64,000 bases of DNA, taken from Mycobacterium sp. MS1601 (GTDB lineage: Bacteria; Actinomycetota; Actinomycetes; Mycobacteriales; Mycobacteriaceae). This document shows, one piece after another, positions 25,864-35,056 of this stretch. Made by a program: the position numbers and the translations under genes. The notes below the pieces were generated by a model that saw only the letters and a list, made by a program, of their open reading frames with translations, ran no database searches and was not told where the DNA came from. Within the stretch, counting starts at the first letter, position 1. Every line of letters starts with the position of its first letter. Location: assembly GCF_001984215.1 (NCBI RefSeq), contig NZ_CP019420.1, positions 6,076,001 to 6,140,000 of the forward strand, written 5' to 3'.

Positions 25864-26763
25864 GTGCCGACCAACGAACAGCGACGAGAAGCTGCCAAAC
25901 GCAAGCTGGAGGAACAACTGCAGCAGCGTGAAGCGCAGGCGAAGAAACGCCGGACCATGACCATCATCGGTGGATCCGTGGCGGCAGTGCTGGTGATCGC
26001 CGCGGTGGTGGCCACCGTGGTCATCGTGCAACGGGACTCCGGAGGTGGCAGCACCACCGCATCCGCGGCCACCACCGAGCCCGGCTTGCCCATGCCCGAG
26101 GACGGGCCCACCGTCGCCCCGCCCGCCAACGGTCAGCTGCCGCCGTTCACCCCGCTGGCCAGCACCGGGGCCAACTGCCAGTACCCGGCGGCGCAGGCTG
26201 CCAGCAAGCAGAACACCCCGCCGCGCACCGGCCGGGTGCCCACCGATCCCGCCCTGATCAGCGCGAGCATGACCACGTCGCAGGGCAACATCGGGTTGCA
26301 GCTGGACAACGCGAAGTCGCCGTGCACCGTCAACAGCTTCGCCAGCCTGGCCCAGCAGGGCTACTTCAACGACACCACCTGCCACCGGCTCACCACCGCC
26401 GAGTCGCTGTCGGTGCTGCAGTGCGGCGATCCTGCGGGCACCGGCATGGGCGGCCCCGGCTACGAGTTCGCCAACGAGTACCCCACCGACCAGTACCCGC
26501 AGAACGATCCCGGTCTGCAGCAGCCGGTGGTCTACCCGCGCGGCACGCTGGCCATGGCCAATGCCGGCCCCGGGACCAACGGCAGCCAGTTCTTCCTGGT
26601 GTACGCCGATTCGCAGCTCCCCCCGCAGTACACGGTGTTCGGCACCATCGACGAGACCGGGCTGGCCACACTCGACAAGATCGCCGAGGCCGGGGTGCAG
26701 GGCGGCGGCCAGGACGGAGCGCCGGCTCAGGAGGTTCTGATCAAGACGCTTGCGCTGGACTGA
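25864..26763 (+). CDS. ppiB: Membrane-anchored cyclophilin-type peptidyl-prolyl isomerase
   Basis: About 299 residues from a GTG start preceded by GGAGGG. Residues 1-35 are a charged coiled segment (NEQRREAAKRKLEEQLQQREAQAKKRR), residues 36-58 a membrane anchor (MTIIGGSVAAVLVIAAVVATVVIV), then a Thr/Pro-rich linker and an extracytoplasmic cyclophilin domain from about residue 135 (TTSQGNIGLQLDNAKSPCTVNSFASLAQQGYF) with CHRLTTAESLSVLQCGDP, where the active-site arginine follows CH, and GTLAMANAGPGTNGSQFFLVY. It catalyses proline isomerisation on exported proteins. It matches Rv2582. A paralogue follows immediately. Confidence 0.9.
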   Translation: MPTNEQRREAAKRKLEEQLQQREAQAKKRRTMTIIGGSVAAVLVIAAVVATVVIVQRDSGGGSTTASAATTEPGLPMPEDGPTVAPPANGQLPPFTPLASTGANCQYPAAQAASKQNTPPRTGRVPTDPALISASMTTSQGNIGLQLDNAKSPCTVNSFASLAQQGYFNDTTCHRLTTAESLSVLQCGDPAGTGMGGPGYEFANEYPTDQYPQNDPGLQQPVVYPRGTLAMANAGPGTNGSQFFLVYADSQLPPQYTVFGTIDETGLATLDKIAEAGVQGGGQDGAPAQEVLIKTLALD

Positions 26764-26770
26764 TCACCTC

Positions 26771-27790
26771 ATGACGGTCCCGCCGCCCTACGGGCCGCCC
26801 ACCCCGCAGTGGCCTCAGCAGCCGTGGCCGCCCCATCCCTATCCCTGGCCGCCGCAGCCGCGAAACCCCACCAACGGACTGGCGGTCGCCTCCATCATCA
26901 GCGCGGTGTTGCTCCCGCCCCTGGGAGCGTTGCTCGGACACCTGTCGTTGTGGCAGATCAAGAAGGCCGACGACGCCGCCCCGCAGGAGGGGCGCAATCT
27001 GGCCATTGCCGGACTCATCATCGGCTACTCGCTGACCCTGGTGACGGTGCTGGCTGTGGTGGCGGTGTCGTCGCTCTCGTCGTGGGTCAACAGCGAGTTG
27101 GACCGCTACGACCCGATTTCCGTGCCCGCACCGCTGACGCCCCGCCCGGAGCCGGCGGGACTGCCGCGATTCGATCCTCCCGCCGATCTGGGCAGCGCCT
27201 GCGCCTACCCGGCCACCGCGAGCCCCGCCAGTAAGCCGGTCAAGTCGCCGCGAAGCGGCGCGGTGCCCACCTCCCCCGCCGTGGTGGCTGCCACCATGAC
27301 CACAAGCGACGGCGCCATCGGCCTCGAGTTGGACAACGGCAAGTCGCCGTGCACGGTCAACAGCTTCGTCAGTCTGGCCCAGCAGGGGTTCTTCGACAAC
27401 ACCCCGTGTCACCGGCTGACGTCCAACAACTCGCTGTCGGTGCTGCAGTGCGGAGATCCCACCGGAACCGGAACAGGCGGTCCCGGTTACGAATTCGCCA
27501 ACGAGTATCCGAGCAATCAGTTCGCCCCCGACGATCCCGACCTCGCCAAGGCGGTGCTGTATCCGCGGGGCACACTCGCGATGGCCAACGCCGGACCCGA
27601 TACGAACGGCAGTCAGTTCTTCATCGTCTACGCGGACTCCAGGCTGCCCCCGACGTACACGGTGTTCGGTTCCGTCGATGAAACCGGTTTGGCCACGGTG
27701 GACGATATCGCCGCACGCGGGGTCGTCGGCGGCAACCTCGACGGCAGACCCGCACGGCCGGTCACCGTCGAATCAATCCGCCTGGACTGA
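26771..27790 (+). CDS. DUF4190-cyclophilin fusion, tandem paralogue of the upstream isomerase
   Basis: A 339-residue protein beginning at ATG seven bases after the upstream stop. Residues 1-30 are a Pro/Tyr/Trp-rich cytoplasmic tail, then two membrane helices form a DUF4190 unit (NGLAVASIISAVLLPPLGALLGHLSLWQIKKAD ... NLAIAGLIIGYSLTLVTVLAV). From about residue 170 a cyclophilin domain follows that is closely similar to that of the neighbouring gene (DNGKSPCTVNSFVSLAQQGFF, CHRLTSNNSLSVLQCGDP, GTLAMANAGPDTNGSQFF). It has no clear ribosome binding site and is likely translated by coupling. Tandem duplication followed by exchange of the N-terminal anchor is the simplest origin. Confidence 0.88.
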   Translation: MTVPPPYGPPTPQWPQQPWPPHPYPWPPQPRNPTNGLAVASIISAVLLPPLGALLGHLSLWQIKKADDAAPQEGRNLAIAGLIIGYSLTLVTVLAVVAVSSLSSWVNSELDRYDPISVPAPLTPRPEPAGLPRFDPPADLGSACAYPATASPASKPVKSPRSGAVPTSPAVVAATMTTSDGAIGLELDNGKSPCTVNSFVSLAQQGFFDNTPCHRLTSNNSLSVLQCGDPTGTGTGGPGYEFANEYPSNQFAPDDPDLAKAVLYPRGTLAMANAGPDTNGSQFFIVYADSRLPPTYTVFGSVDETGLATVDDIAARGVVGGNLDGRPARPVTVESIRLD

Positions 27791-27824
27791 GGCTCGCGCG
27801 AACAATCCGGAATGCGAAGAGGGA

Positions 27825-27863
27825 TTCAGCAAACGAATTGTGATCAACGCGTGCCTTGCTGAA
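27825..27863. promoter_or_regulatory. Perfect 8-base inverted repeat before the VCBS-like gene
   Basis: TTCAGCAA (27825-27832) and TTGCTGAA (27856-27863) with a 23-base spacer lie in the 145-base gap after the second cyclophilin gene. It may be an operator or a long-loop hairpin; a TTTACA -35-like element follows at 27875. Confidence 0.35.
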
Positions 27864-27935
27864 CCATCGGAGCCTTTACACTTGGTCAGCAGGTGCCTTC
27901 TGGGGGATGCGGCATCAGGTCCGCGAGGGGAACGA

Positions 27936-28394
27936 ATGGCCGATCACAGCGCATTCGCGCGGTTGAGCGACTCGCCGCGCACACTTCGGGCGGCAGGCGT
28001 CGATTCCACGGTCCGCCACGACACCGCTGCGCTGGCACGCGCACACAGCGTGATACAGCTAATGATTGCCCCGACGGCATCATCGATAGAGGTCATTCCT
28101 GTCACTGTCGGCGACCTGGCCCTGGACAGCGACAGCGGTACCGTCACCGGAATACTGTCGAGTCCTCGGCCACTGACCTTCACGCCGCAGTTTGTCCACA
28201 CCAACAAGGGCCGGGCCCGGGTGAACCGCGACGGCTCGATCACCTATACCCCCGGGGCCGCGGCGCGGCGAGCCGCCTCCCGGATCGGGGCCGCCTACCG
28301 GCATCACGATCGTGACATCGTGTCGATCGATGCAGTCGATAGCGATGGAGCACGCGTATCTGCCCAAGCCACCATCGCCATTCTCGGATTCTGA
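27936..28394 (+). CDS. Orphan protein with a single VCBS/cadherin-like repeat
   Basis: A 152-residue protein; ATG 27936 follows GAGGGG. Residues 50-150 look like one bacterial VCBS/cadherin-like repeat: IEVIPVTVGDLALDSDSGTVTG, then GRARVNRDGSITYTPGAAARRAASR, then a closing strand DGARVSAQATIAIL. The N.DGS.TYTP.AAA.RAA string is the signature I associate with large mycobacterial surface proteins. Here it stands alone with no signal peptide or anchor and an Ala/Arg-rich N-terminus. It may be a remnant of a larger adhesin gene or an independent small protein. Function unknown. Confidence 0.6.
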   Translation: MADHSAFARLSDSPRTLRAAGVDSTVRHDTAALARAHSVIQLMIAPTASSIEVIPVTVGDLALDSDSGTVTGILSSPRPLTFTPQFVHTNKGRARVNRDGSITYTPGAAARRAASRIGAAYRHHDRDIVSIDAVDSDGARVSAQATIAILGF

Positions 28395-28446
28395 TCCCAG
28401 CGTCGCCTCCCACATCCGCCTGCGACGGTGCGTTAGCCTGCTCGGC

Positions 28447-29109
28447 ATGCCGCTGGAAAGCGACCTCTATCCCCCGGTCAAAGCACTGCTGGAGAGCCAG
28501 GGCTACGTGGTCAAAGGCGAAGTGGCGCATTGTGATGTGGTCGGTGTCCGCGATGACGGGCCACCGGTGATCGTCGAGCTCAAACGCGCCTTCAACCTGG
28601 GTCTGCTGTTGCAGGGAGTGGACCGGCTGGCCCTCACCGACACGGTGTATCTGGGGATCGGCCGAATTCCGAAGCAGAGCAAGGAGATCCGCGGTCTTTG
28701 CCGGCGGCTCGGGCTGGGCCTCATCGTGGTCACCGGGCAACGGGCCGAGGTCCTGCTGGACCCGGCGCCCTACGCGCCGCGGAAGAACAAGCGCAAGGTG
28801 GGCCGTCTGCTCGGTGAGCACGCCCGCCGCGTCGGAGACCCCAACCTCGGCGGCTCGTCGACCAAGGTCCCGATGATGACGTCCTATCGTCAGGAGGCGG
28901 TACGCTGCGCCGAACTGCTGCGCGCCGGACCGATGAAGCTGGCCCAGATGCGCGCGTCCGCCGACGTTCCCAATGCCGCCAAGATCCTGCAGAAGGACTA
29001 CTACGGCTGGTTCGAACGTGTCGAGCGCGGGACCTACGCGTTGACACCGGCGGGACTGACGGGCATCGCCCGCTACACAGAACCGTCGGTTTCTGCAGCC
29101 GGGTCGTGA
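28447..29109 (+). CDS. DUF2161 protein with PD-(D/E)XK nuclease fold and C-terminal winged helix
   Basis: A 220-residue protein starting at ATG 28447. Residues 1-100 contain the PD-(D/E)XK core: LLESQGYVVKGEVAHCDVVGVRDDGPPVIVELKRAFNLGLLLQGVDR, with aspartate in CDVVGV and the E-x-K pair in VELKR. This matches DUF2161 (PDDEXK-type phosphodiesterase). Residues 140-210 look like a winged helix (RCAELLRAGPMKLAQMRA ... YGWFERVERGTYALTPAG). Its DNA or RNA target is unknown. The 3' end, including the stop codon, lies inside a large hairpin that separates it from the convergent rel gene. Confidence 0.8.
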   Translation: MPLESDLYPPVKALLESQGYVVKGEVAHCDVVGVRDDGPPVIVELKRAFNLGLLLQGVDRLALTDTVYLGIGRIPKQSKEIRGLCRRLGLGLIVVTGQRAEVLLDPAPYAPRKNKRKVGRLLGEHARRVGDPNLGGSSTKVPMMTSYRQEAVRCAELLRAGPMKLAQMRASADVPNAAKILQKDYYGWFERVERGTYALTPAGLTGIARYTEPSVSAAGS

Positions 29110-29149
29110 TCCGCGGCGCCGGACCGCCCGGCTGCAGAAAACAACGGTT
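29081..29149. terminator. Large hairpin between convergent DUF2161 and rel genes
   Basis: TTTCTGCAGCCGGG (29090-29103) pairs perfectly with CCCGGCTGCAGAAA (29127-29140), 14 base pairs, and AACCGT (29081-29086) with ACGGTT (29144-29149) extends it. The stop codon of the upstream gene falls in the loop, so the hairpin starts inside the coding region. No T-tract follows in either direction. Probable bidirectional terminator. Confidence 0.6.
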
Positions 29150-29170
29150 TCTGCTCGTGGGCAGCCTTCG

Positions 29171-31519
29171 TCAGGCGGCGGAGGTTACCCGGTAGACGTC
29201 GTACACGCCCTCCACATTGCGCACCACATTCAGCACGTGCCCCAGATGCTTGGGGTCGCCCATCTCGAAGGTGAAGCGGCTCACGGCCACCCGATCATCG
29301 GAGGTGGTGACCGACGCGGACAGGATGTTCACCTTCTCGTCGGCCAGCACGCGCGTGACGTCGGAGAGCAACCGGTGGCGGTCCAGCGCCTCGACCTGAA
29401 TGGCCACCAGGAACACCGAACTGGGACCCGGCGCCCACTCCACGTCGATGATCCGCTCGGACTGCTCCTGCAGCGAAGCGGCATTGGTGCAGTCGTTTCG
29501 GTGCACGCTGACGCCGCCGCCCCGGGTGACGAACCCCATGATGGTGTCACCGGGAACCGGCGTGCAGCACTTGGCGAGCTTGCTCAACACACCTGGCGCC
29601 CCTGGCACCGCGATACCCACATCGTCGCTGCTGCGCTGGCGCATCGGCACGTTCGACGGCGTGGACCGCTCGGCGATCTCGTCCTCGGCGTCATCGGCAC
29701 CGCCCAGTGTGGCGATGAGCCGCTGCACCACATGGTGCGCCGAGATATGCCCCTCACCGACGGCGGTGTAGAGCGCCGAAACATCGGTGTAGCGCAGCTC
29801 GCGAGCCAGCGTGCCCATCGATTCGGCATTCATCAAGCGCTGCAACGGAAGGCCACCACGGCGCACCTCGCGGGCAATGGCGTCCTTACCGGACTCCAGG
29901 GCCTCTTCACGGCGTTCCTTGGCAAACCACTGCCGAATCTTGGCCTTGGCGCGCGGTGACACCACGAAGCTCTGCCAGTCACGCGTGGGCCCGGCATTGG
30001 GAGCCTTGGAGGTGAACACCTCGACCACTTCACCATTTTCGAGCTTGCGCTCGAGCGCCACCAGGCGGCCGTTGACCCGCGCACCGATGCAGCGGTGTCC
30101 CACCTCCGTGTGCACGGCATAGGCGAAGTCGACGGGTGTGGACCCTGCGGGCAGCGTGATCACGTCGCCCTTCGGGGTGAAGACGAAGATCTCCTGCACC
30201 GCAAGGTCGTAGCGCAGCGATTCCAGGAACTCGCCGGGGTCGGCAGCCTCTCGCTGCCAATCCAGGAGCTGGCGCATCCACGCCATGTCGTCGATCTCGG
30301 TGGCGGCCAGCGTGGCGGGAACTCCGTTGCGGCCCTTGGCTTCCTTGTAGCGCCAGTGCGCGGCGATGCCGTACTCGGCGGTGCGGTGCATGTCACGGGT
30401 GCGAATCTGCACCTCCAGCGGCTTGCCCTCCGACCCGATGACCGTGGTGTGCAACGACTGGTAGACACCGAAGCGCGGCTGAGCGATGTAGTCCTTGAAC
30501 CTGCCCGCCATGGGCTGCCACAGGGAGTGCACCACACCCACGGCGGCATAACAGTCGCGGATCTCGTCACAGAGAATCCGCACACCAACCAGATCATGGA
30601 TGTCGTCGAAGTCGCGGCCCTTGACGATCATCTTCTGATAAATCGACCAGTAATGCTTGGGGCGACCCTCGACGGTAGCGCTGATCCGCGAAGCATTCAG
30701 TGTCGCAGCGATTTCCGCGCGGACCTTGGCCAGATAGGTGTCGCGCGACGGCGCCCGGTCGGCGACCAGCCGGACGATCTCCTCGTACTTCTTGGGGTGC
30801 AGGATCGCAAACGACAGATCCTCGAGCTCCCATTTCACCGTGGCCATGCCAAGTCGGTGTGCCAGCGGCGCAATGACTTCCAGTGTCTCGCGGGCCTTGC
30901 GGGCCTGCTTCTCCGGCGGCAGGAAGCGCATGGTGCGCATGTTGTGCAGGCGGTCGGCGACCTTGATCACCAGCACCCGCGGATCACGGGCCATCGCGAT
31001 GATCATCTTGCGGATGGTCTCGCCCTCGGCGGCCGTGCCGAGCACCACCCGGTCCAGCTTGGTGACGCCGTCGACCAGGTGGCCGACCTCTTCCCCGAAT
31101 TCGGTGGTCAGCGCCTCCAGCGTGTACCCGGTGTCCTCCACGGTGTCGTGCAGCAGTGCCGCCACCAGTGTGGTGGTGTCCATGCCCAGCTCGGCAAGGA
31201 TGTTCGCCACGGCCAGCGGATGGGTGATGTACGGGTCACCGGAGCGGCGCAGCTGCGTGGCATGACGTTCCTCTGCCACGGCGTAGGCACGCTGCAGAAT
31301 CGTGAGGTCCGCTTTGGGGTAGATCTCGCGGTGTACCGCCACCAGCGGTTCGAGCACCGGGTTGATGGCGCTGCGCTGCGCGGTCATCCGGCGGGCCAAC
31401 CGGGCCCGCACTCGGCGCGAGGCGCTGCTGGTGGCTTTCGGCGTCTCCGCCCGCGGTTCGACAGGGGGAACCGTCTGGCCGGCCGCAGGTTCAGCGACAG
31501 TTACCGGATCATCGGCCAC
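29171..31519 (-). CDS. rel: Bifunctional (p)ppGpp synthetase/hydrolase Rel
   Basis: A 782-residue long RelA/SpoT homologue controlling the stringent response. Order: HD hydrolase domain (about 60-200) with [12 protein letters not shown] and [11 protein letters not shown]; synthetase domain with [17 protein letters not shown] and [28 protein letters not shown] domain ([28 protein letters not shown]); helical and CC region with [11 protein letters not shown]-terminal ACT domain. Both active sites look intact. I place the start at GTG 31519, eight bases after AGGAGG and giving MADDPV, which matches the M. tuberculosis start; GTG 31528 overlaps the ribosome binding site. It is adjacent to apt as in other mycobacteria. 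Confidence 0.96.
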   Translation of the reverse strand: MADDPVTVAEPAAGQTVPPVEPRAETPKATSSASRRVRARLARRMTAQRSAINPVLEPLVAVHREIYPKADLTILQRAYAVAEERHATQLRRSGDPYITHPLAVANILAELGMDTTTLVAALLHDTVEDTGYTLEALTTEFGEEVGHLVDGVTKLDRVVLGTAAEGETIRKMIIAMARDPRVLVIKVADRLHNMRTMRFLPPEKQARKARETLEVIAPLAHRLGMATVKWELEDLSFAILHPKKYEEIVRLVADRAPSRDTYLAKVRAEIAATLNASRISATVEGRPKHYWSIYQKMIVKGRDFDDIHDLVGVRILCDEIRDCYAAVGVVHSLWQPMAGRFKDYIAQPRFGVYQSLHTTVIGSEGKPLEVQIRTRDMHRTAEYGIAAHWRYKEAKGRNGVPATLAATEIDDMAWMRQLLDWQREAADPGEFLESLRYDLAVQEIFVFTPKGDVITLPAGSTPVDFAYAVHTEVGHRCIGARVNGRLVALERKLENGEVVEVFTSKAPNAGPTRDWQSFVVSPRAKAKIRQWFAKERREEALESGKDAIAREVRRGGLPLQRLMNAESMGTLARELRYTDVSALYTAVGEGHISAHHVVQRLIATLGGADDAEDEIAERSTPSNVPMRQRSSDDVGIAVPGAPGVLSKLAKCCTPVPGDTIMGFVTRGGGVSVHRNDCTNAASLQEQSERIIDVEWAPGPSSVFLVAIQVEALDRHRLLSDVTRVLADEKVNILSASVTTSDDRVAVSRFTFEMGDPKHLGHVLNVVRNVEGVYDVYRVTSAA

Positions 31520-31602
31520 GCACGCCACCTCCTGTCGCTGCGATGTTCAAGTCTCCGTCACCGAGAATATCCTCCCGCGGGCATCCCCACGGAAAGGTCT
31601 CG

Positions 31603-32127
31603 TCAGACCACGTGCAGGCTGGTGACCGGCAGCGGCGACACCTTGCTTCTGCCGCCGAGTGCTTCGAGTTCCAGCACCACCGCAGCCACGGTCACCACCG
31701 CGCCACTCTGCACCAGAAGGCGGTGCGCGGCCATCATGGTGCCGCCCGTGGCCAGCACGTCGTCGAGCAGGACGATCTTGCGGCCGGCCAGCTCGATGCC
31801 CTCGGCAGGGATCTCCAGCACCGCGCTGCCGTACTCCAGCGTGTACTCCTGACGGTGCACCGGCGGCGGCAGCTTTCCCCCCTTGCGAATGGCCAGCACC
31901 CCGGTGCGCAGTTTCGTCGCCACCGCGGCGCCCAGCAGAAAGCCGCGGGCGTCGATACCGGCCACCAGGTCGGCGCCCTCGGCGATCTCGGCCAGGGCAT
32001 CCGTCACCGCCGCCAGGCCGTCGCGGTCGGCGAGCACCGGCGTCAGGTCCTTGAACTGGATGCCCGGCTCCGGGAAGTTGGGGACCTCGCGTGTCAGGGA
32101 CCCGATGATCCGGGATACGTCGCTCAC
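31603..32127 (-). CDS. apt: Adenine phosphoribosyltransferase
   Basis: A 174-residue type I phosphoribosyltransferase that converts adenine and PRPP to AMP. The PRPP-binding motif is [15 protein letters not shown], the flexible-loop region [21 protein letters not shown], and the start has the family's [21 protein letters not shown] start. It lies between the lipoprotein gene and rel in the usual mycobacterial order, linking purine salvage with ppGpp control. Confidence 0.94.
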   Translation of the reverse strand: MSDVSRIIGSLTREVPNFPEPGIQFKDLTPVLADRDGLAAVTDALAEIAEGADLVAGIDARGFLLGAAVATKLRTGVLAIRKGGKLPPPVHRQEYTLEYGSAVLEIPAEGIELAGRKIVLLDDVLATGGTMMAAHRLLVQSGAVVTVAAVVLELEALGGRSKVSPLPVTSLHVV

Positions 32128-32158
32128 TCTGTAGCCATCCTCACCAAAGTCGGCACCG

Positions 32159-33808
32159 TCACGAGTTCAGCTGCCAGCGGTCCATGTTCCAACCCGCACC
32201 CCAGCGGGTCGGGTTGCTGCTGACGGCCTCGATGTTCTTCGAGGTCATCAGTGTGCGCTGCTGACGGTACAGCGGCATGGTCGGCATGTCGGCCCACAGG
32301 ATCGGGGCGCCCTCGCCATACAGCCGCGCCTGTTCCTTGGGGTCCAGTGTGACAGCGAGTGCGCTGATGATGCCGTCGATCTGGCCGTTGGCGTACCGGG
32401 ACAGGTTGTCACCATTGCCTGCGAACAACGCGTAGGCGTCCACCACCGAGGAGCCCGAGGAGCCGCTGCCCGTCGCTCCCCCGGTGCTGGCGATCAGCAC
32501 GTCGATCTGTCCGTCCCGAAGGGCCTGTGGGCCCGCGACGTCCGACGAGGCGTCGGTGACGGTGATTCCCGCCGGCTCACAGGCTTTGGCGATGGCGCCG
32601 ACGGTGGCAGCCAGGCGCGCGTTGGGTGTCTGGTATCCGATCCGCACGGTCAGTGGCCGGCCCTCGAGGGTGTCGCGCGCCGCGATCGGATTCGATGTCA
32701 TGAAAGGCCCGGCTGCGGGCACGTTCTCCGTGAGCGCCAGGGTGTCCTCGTTGGCCGGATTGAGGCGCGCATTGGACACCGGCACTTCGGCGTTGCGAGC
32801 GATCACGTCACGCGGTGTGCAGTGCGCCAGCGCAAGGCGTTCAGGGATCTGTGACATCACCCCCTCGGGGGCGAAGATCATCTGCTCGATGCCTGTCGAC
32901 GGCGAATCGACGCGGTTGTAGTTGTCCGGGGTGGTCAGGGTTCCCGATGATCCCGTCGCCACGTCGACCACCTCGAAGGTGCCGTCGTTGACGCGGTCCT
33001 GGACATAGAGGCCGCGCTGCCAGACCGTCACCCGCGGAGTGATCGGCGCCGTGCCCCACCAGCGGTCGTTGGCCACCAGCACTACCGCGCCGTCGTCGCG
33101 GACCGAGTCGATCTTGTAGGGCCCCGACGACGGGAAGCGTGTGACGTCCACACCGGGCTCGAGGTTCCAGCCGGTGTTCCACACCTGCGCGATACGTTCC
33201 ACCACGGGCAGGTCGGCGGCCTGCAGCGCCCGGGTGACCCCGCCCTCGCCCAGGCCCAGCTCGTCGGCGATCACGTGCGACGGCATCAGCGAGGTGGCGG
33301 TGAACAGCTGGCCGTAGTCGGCGAAAGCCCGGTCGATCGCGAACGACACCCTGGCCTTCTTCTGGCCGGGCTGGCAGTCGATGGTCGAGATGTCGATGTA
33401 TCCGGCGCGGCTGGCGGCGTCGAACTGCGGGAAGCGACCCGACTGCGCCAACCACGTCAACACCATGTCGTCGCAGGTGATCGGCTTGCCGTCCGAGTAC
33501 ACCGCGTTGTCGGCGATGGTGTAGTCCAACACCAGCGGCTCGCGCCCCACCACGGCGATGGAGCCGAAGTCGTGGTCGGCGACCACCTGTCCGTCCGGCC
33601 CGTGATAGCCGAAACCGGTGAGCACCCGAGCGAACGCCTGGGCGCCGCCGGAGGCCGCGCCGATCACGGTGTTGGTGTTGTAGGTGGCCAGCGCCCCGTC
33701 GATGGCGTAGTCGATCTCGTCGGCGGTGCCGCTACCGCAGCCCACCAACCCCAGCGCGGCGACGGACGACACCACAACCGCCGCAAGGCGCCGGCCTTTG
33801 AGCCCCAT
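32159..33808 (-). CDS. Peptide/solute-binding ABC transporter lipoprotein (DppA/OppA family)
   Basis: About 549 residues starting at ATG 33808, five bases after the secF stop. Residues 1-22 form a lipoprotein signal peptide with lipobox LGLVGC, then an SBP_bac_5 fold: [28 protein letters not shown], a middle domain with [26 protein letters not shown], and C-terminal [19 protein letters not shown]. It matches the Rv2585c position. No permease or ATPase genes are adjacent, so its transporter partners are elsewhere or it acts in another cell-envelope role. It is probably co-transcribed with secDF. Confidence 0.87.
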   Translation of the reverse strand: MGLKGRRLAAVVVSSVAALGLVGCGSGTADEIDYAIDGALATYNTNTVIGAASGGAQAFARVLTGFGYHGPDGQVVADHDFGSIAVVGREPLVLDYTIADNAVYSDGKPITCDDMVLTWLAQSGRFPQFDAASRAGYIDISTIDCQPGQKKARVSFAIDRAFADYGQLFTATSLMPSHVIADELGLGEGGVTRALQAADLPVVERIAQVWNTGWNLEPGVDVTRFPSSGPYKIDSVRDDGAVVLVANDRWWGTAPITPRVTVWQRGLYVQDRVNDGTFEVVDVATGSSGTLTTPDNYNRVDSPSTGIEQMIFAPEGVMSQIPERLALAHCTPRDVIARNAEVPVSNARLNPANEDTLALTENVPAAGPFMTSNPIAARDTLEGRPLTVRIGYQTPNARLAATVGAIAKACEPAGITVTDASSDVAGPQALRDGQIDVLIASTGGATGSGSSGSSVVDAYALFAGNGDNLSRYANGQIDGIISALAVTLDPKEQARLYGEGAPILWADMPTMPLYRQQRTLMTSKNIEAVSSNPTRWGAGWNMDRWQLNS

Positions 33809-33813
33809 CCTGG

Positions 33814-35052
33814 TTAGCTCCGTCGAGGGCTGCGCTTGCCCGTCGGGCGGCCCGTGGAGCGGGTGGGCCGCGACGGACGGGACGGGCGTGCCTCGGTGCT
33901 GGGCGCCTCCGACGATGCCGACACGGTGGCGGGTTCGGCGTCGCCGTCCTCGATCGCATCCTCTACAGAGTCGTCCGCCTTGGCCTCCGATGCGGTGCCG
34001 GCCGCGCGGGCCCGGCGGTTCATCACCCGTCGGGTGTGCACGCGCACCTTCTCGGTGCGCTCCCGCAGGGTGACCAACAGCGGGGTGGCGAAGTAGATCG
34101 ACGAGTACGTGCCCACCACCACGCCGACCAGCTGCACCAGAGCCAGGTCCTGCAGGGTGCCGACACCCAGCAGCCACACCGCGATGACCATCAGCGCGAT
34201 GATCGGCAGCACCGAGATCAGGGCGGTGTTCAGCGACCGCATGAACGTCTGGTTGATGGCGAGGTTGGCCTGCTCGGCGAAGGTCCGCCGGGTGGTGTGT
34301 TCGAAGCCGTGGGTGTTCTCCTCCACCTTGTCGAACACGATCACCGTGTCGTAGAGGGAGAAGCCCAGGATAGTCAGCCAGCCGATCACCGTCGCCGGCG
34401 TGACCTCGAAGCCCACCAGCGCGTAGACACCGGCGGTGACCACGAGGTCGAACACCAGGGTGGCCAGCGCAGCCATCGCCATGTAGCGCTCGTAGCGCAC
34501 GGTGATGTACACCGCGACCAGCGCCAGGAACACCACCAGCGCGATGATCGCCTTCTCGGTGATCTGGCCGCCCCAGGTCTCCGATACCGCGGAATCGCTG
34601 ATGGCCTGCGGGCTGGGCTGGCCGTCGTCACCGACGGGCTGGAACCGCTCGAACAATGCCTGGCGCAGATCGTTGGTCTGCTGGTTGTCCAGCGTCTCCG
34701 AGCGGATCTGCACGGTGGCCGACGGCCCGTTGCCGACGATGACGACGGACTCCGGCGCCTCTCCGATGACCTCGTTGAAGACGTCTTCGACCTGCTGGGT
34801 CTCGACTGTCCCCCGCGGCATCGAGACCTTCGTCCCGCCTTCGAAGTCGATGCCGAAAGTGAAGCCGCGCAAGACGATTGCGGCAATCGAGATCAGCATG
34901 ATCAGGCCGCTGACGGTGTACCACAGCTTGCGCTTGCCGATGACCTCGAACGCACCGGTGCCGGTGTAGAGGCGGACGAAGAAGCCGTGCTTCGGCTGCC
35001 CGGTCTCCAGGGGTTCGAGTTCGGCGGTGCCTGAGTCGTTCTTGTCTGCCAT
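33814..35052 (-). CDS. secF: Protein translocase subunit SecF
   Basis: A 412-residue membrane protein that with SecD pulls exported proteins through SecYEG using the proton gradient. The N-terminal helix is followed by the SecF motif RGFTFGIDFEGGTKVSMP, a periplasmic P4-type domain, then five membrane helices including TVIGWLTILGFSLYDTVIVFDKVEEN (D and R/K residues of the channel). A long Ala/Ser/Thr/Arg-rich cytoplasmic tail of about 90 residues ends in basic RPSRPSRPTRSTGRPTGKRSP-type repeats, common in actinobacterial SecF. Four bases separate it from secD. Confidence 0.95.
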   Translation of the reverse strand: MADKNDSGTAELEPLETGQPKHGFFVRLYTGTGAFEVIGKRKLWYTVSGLIMLISIAAIVLRGFTFGIDFEGGTKVSMPRGTVETQQVEDVFNEVIGEAPESVVIVGNGPSATVQIRSETLDNQQTNDLRQALFERFQPVGDDGQPSPQAISDSAVSETWGGQITEKAIIALVVFLALVAVYITVRYERYMAMAALATLVFDLVVTAGVYALVGFEVTPATVIGWLTILGFSLYDTVIVFDKVEENTHGFEHTTRRTFAEQANLAINQTFMRSLNTALISVLPIIALMVIAVWLLGVGTLQDLALVQLVGVVVGTYSSIYFATPLLVTLRERTEKVRVHTRRVMNRRARAAGTASEAKADDSVEDAIEDGDAEPATVSASSEAPSTEARPSRPSRPTRSTGRPTGKRSPRRS

Positions 35053-35056
35053 GGCG

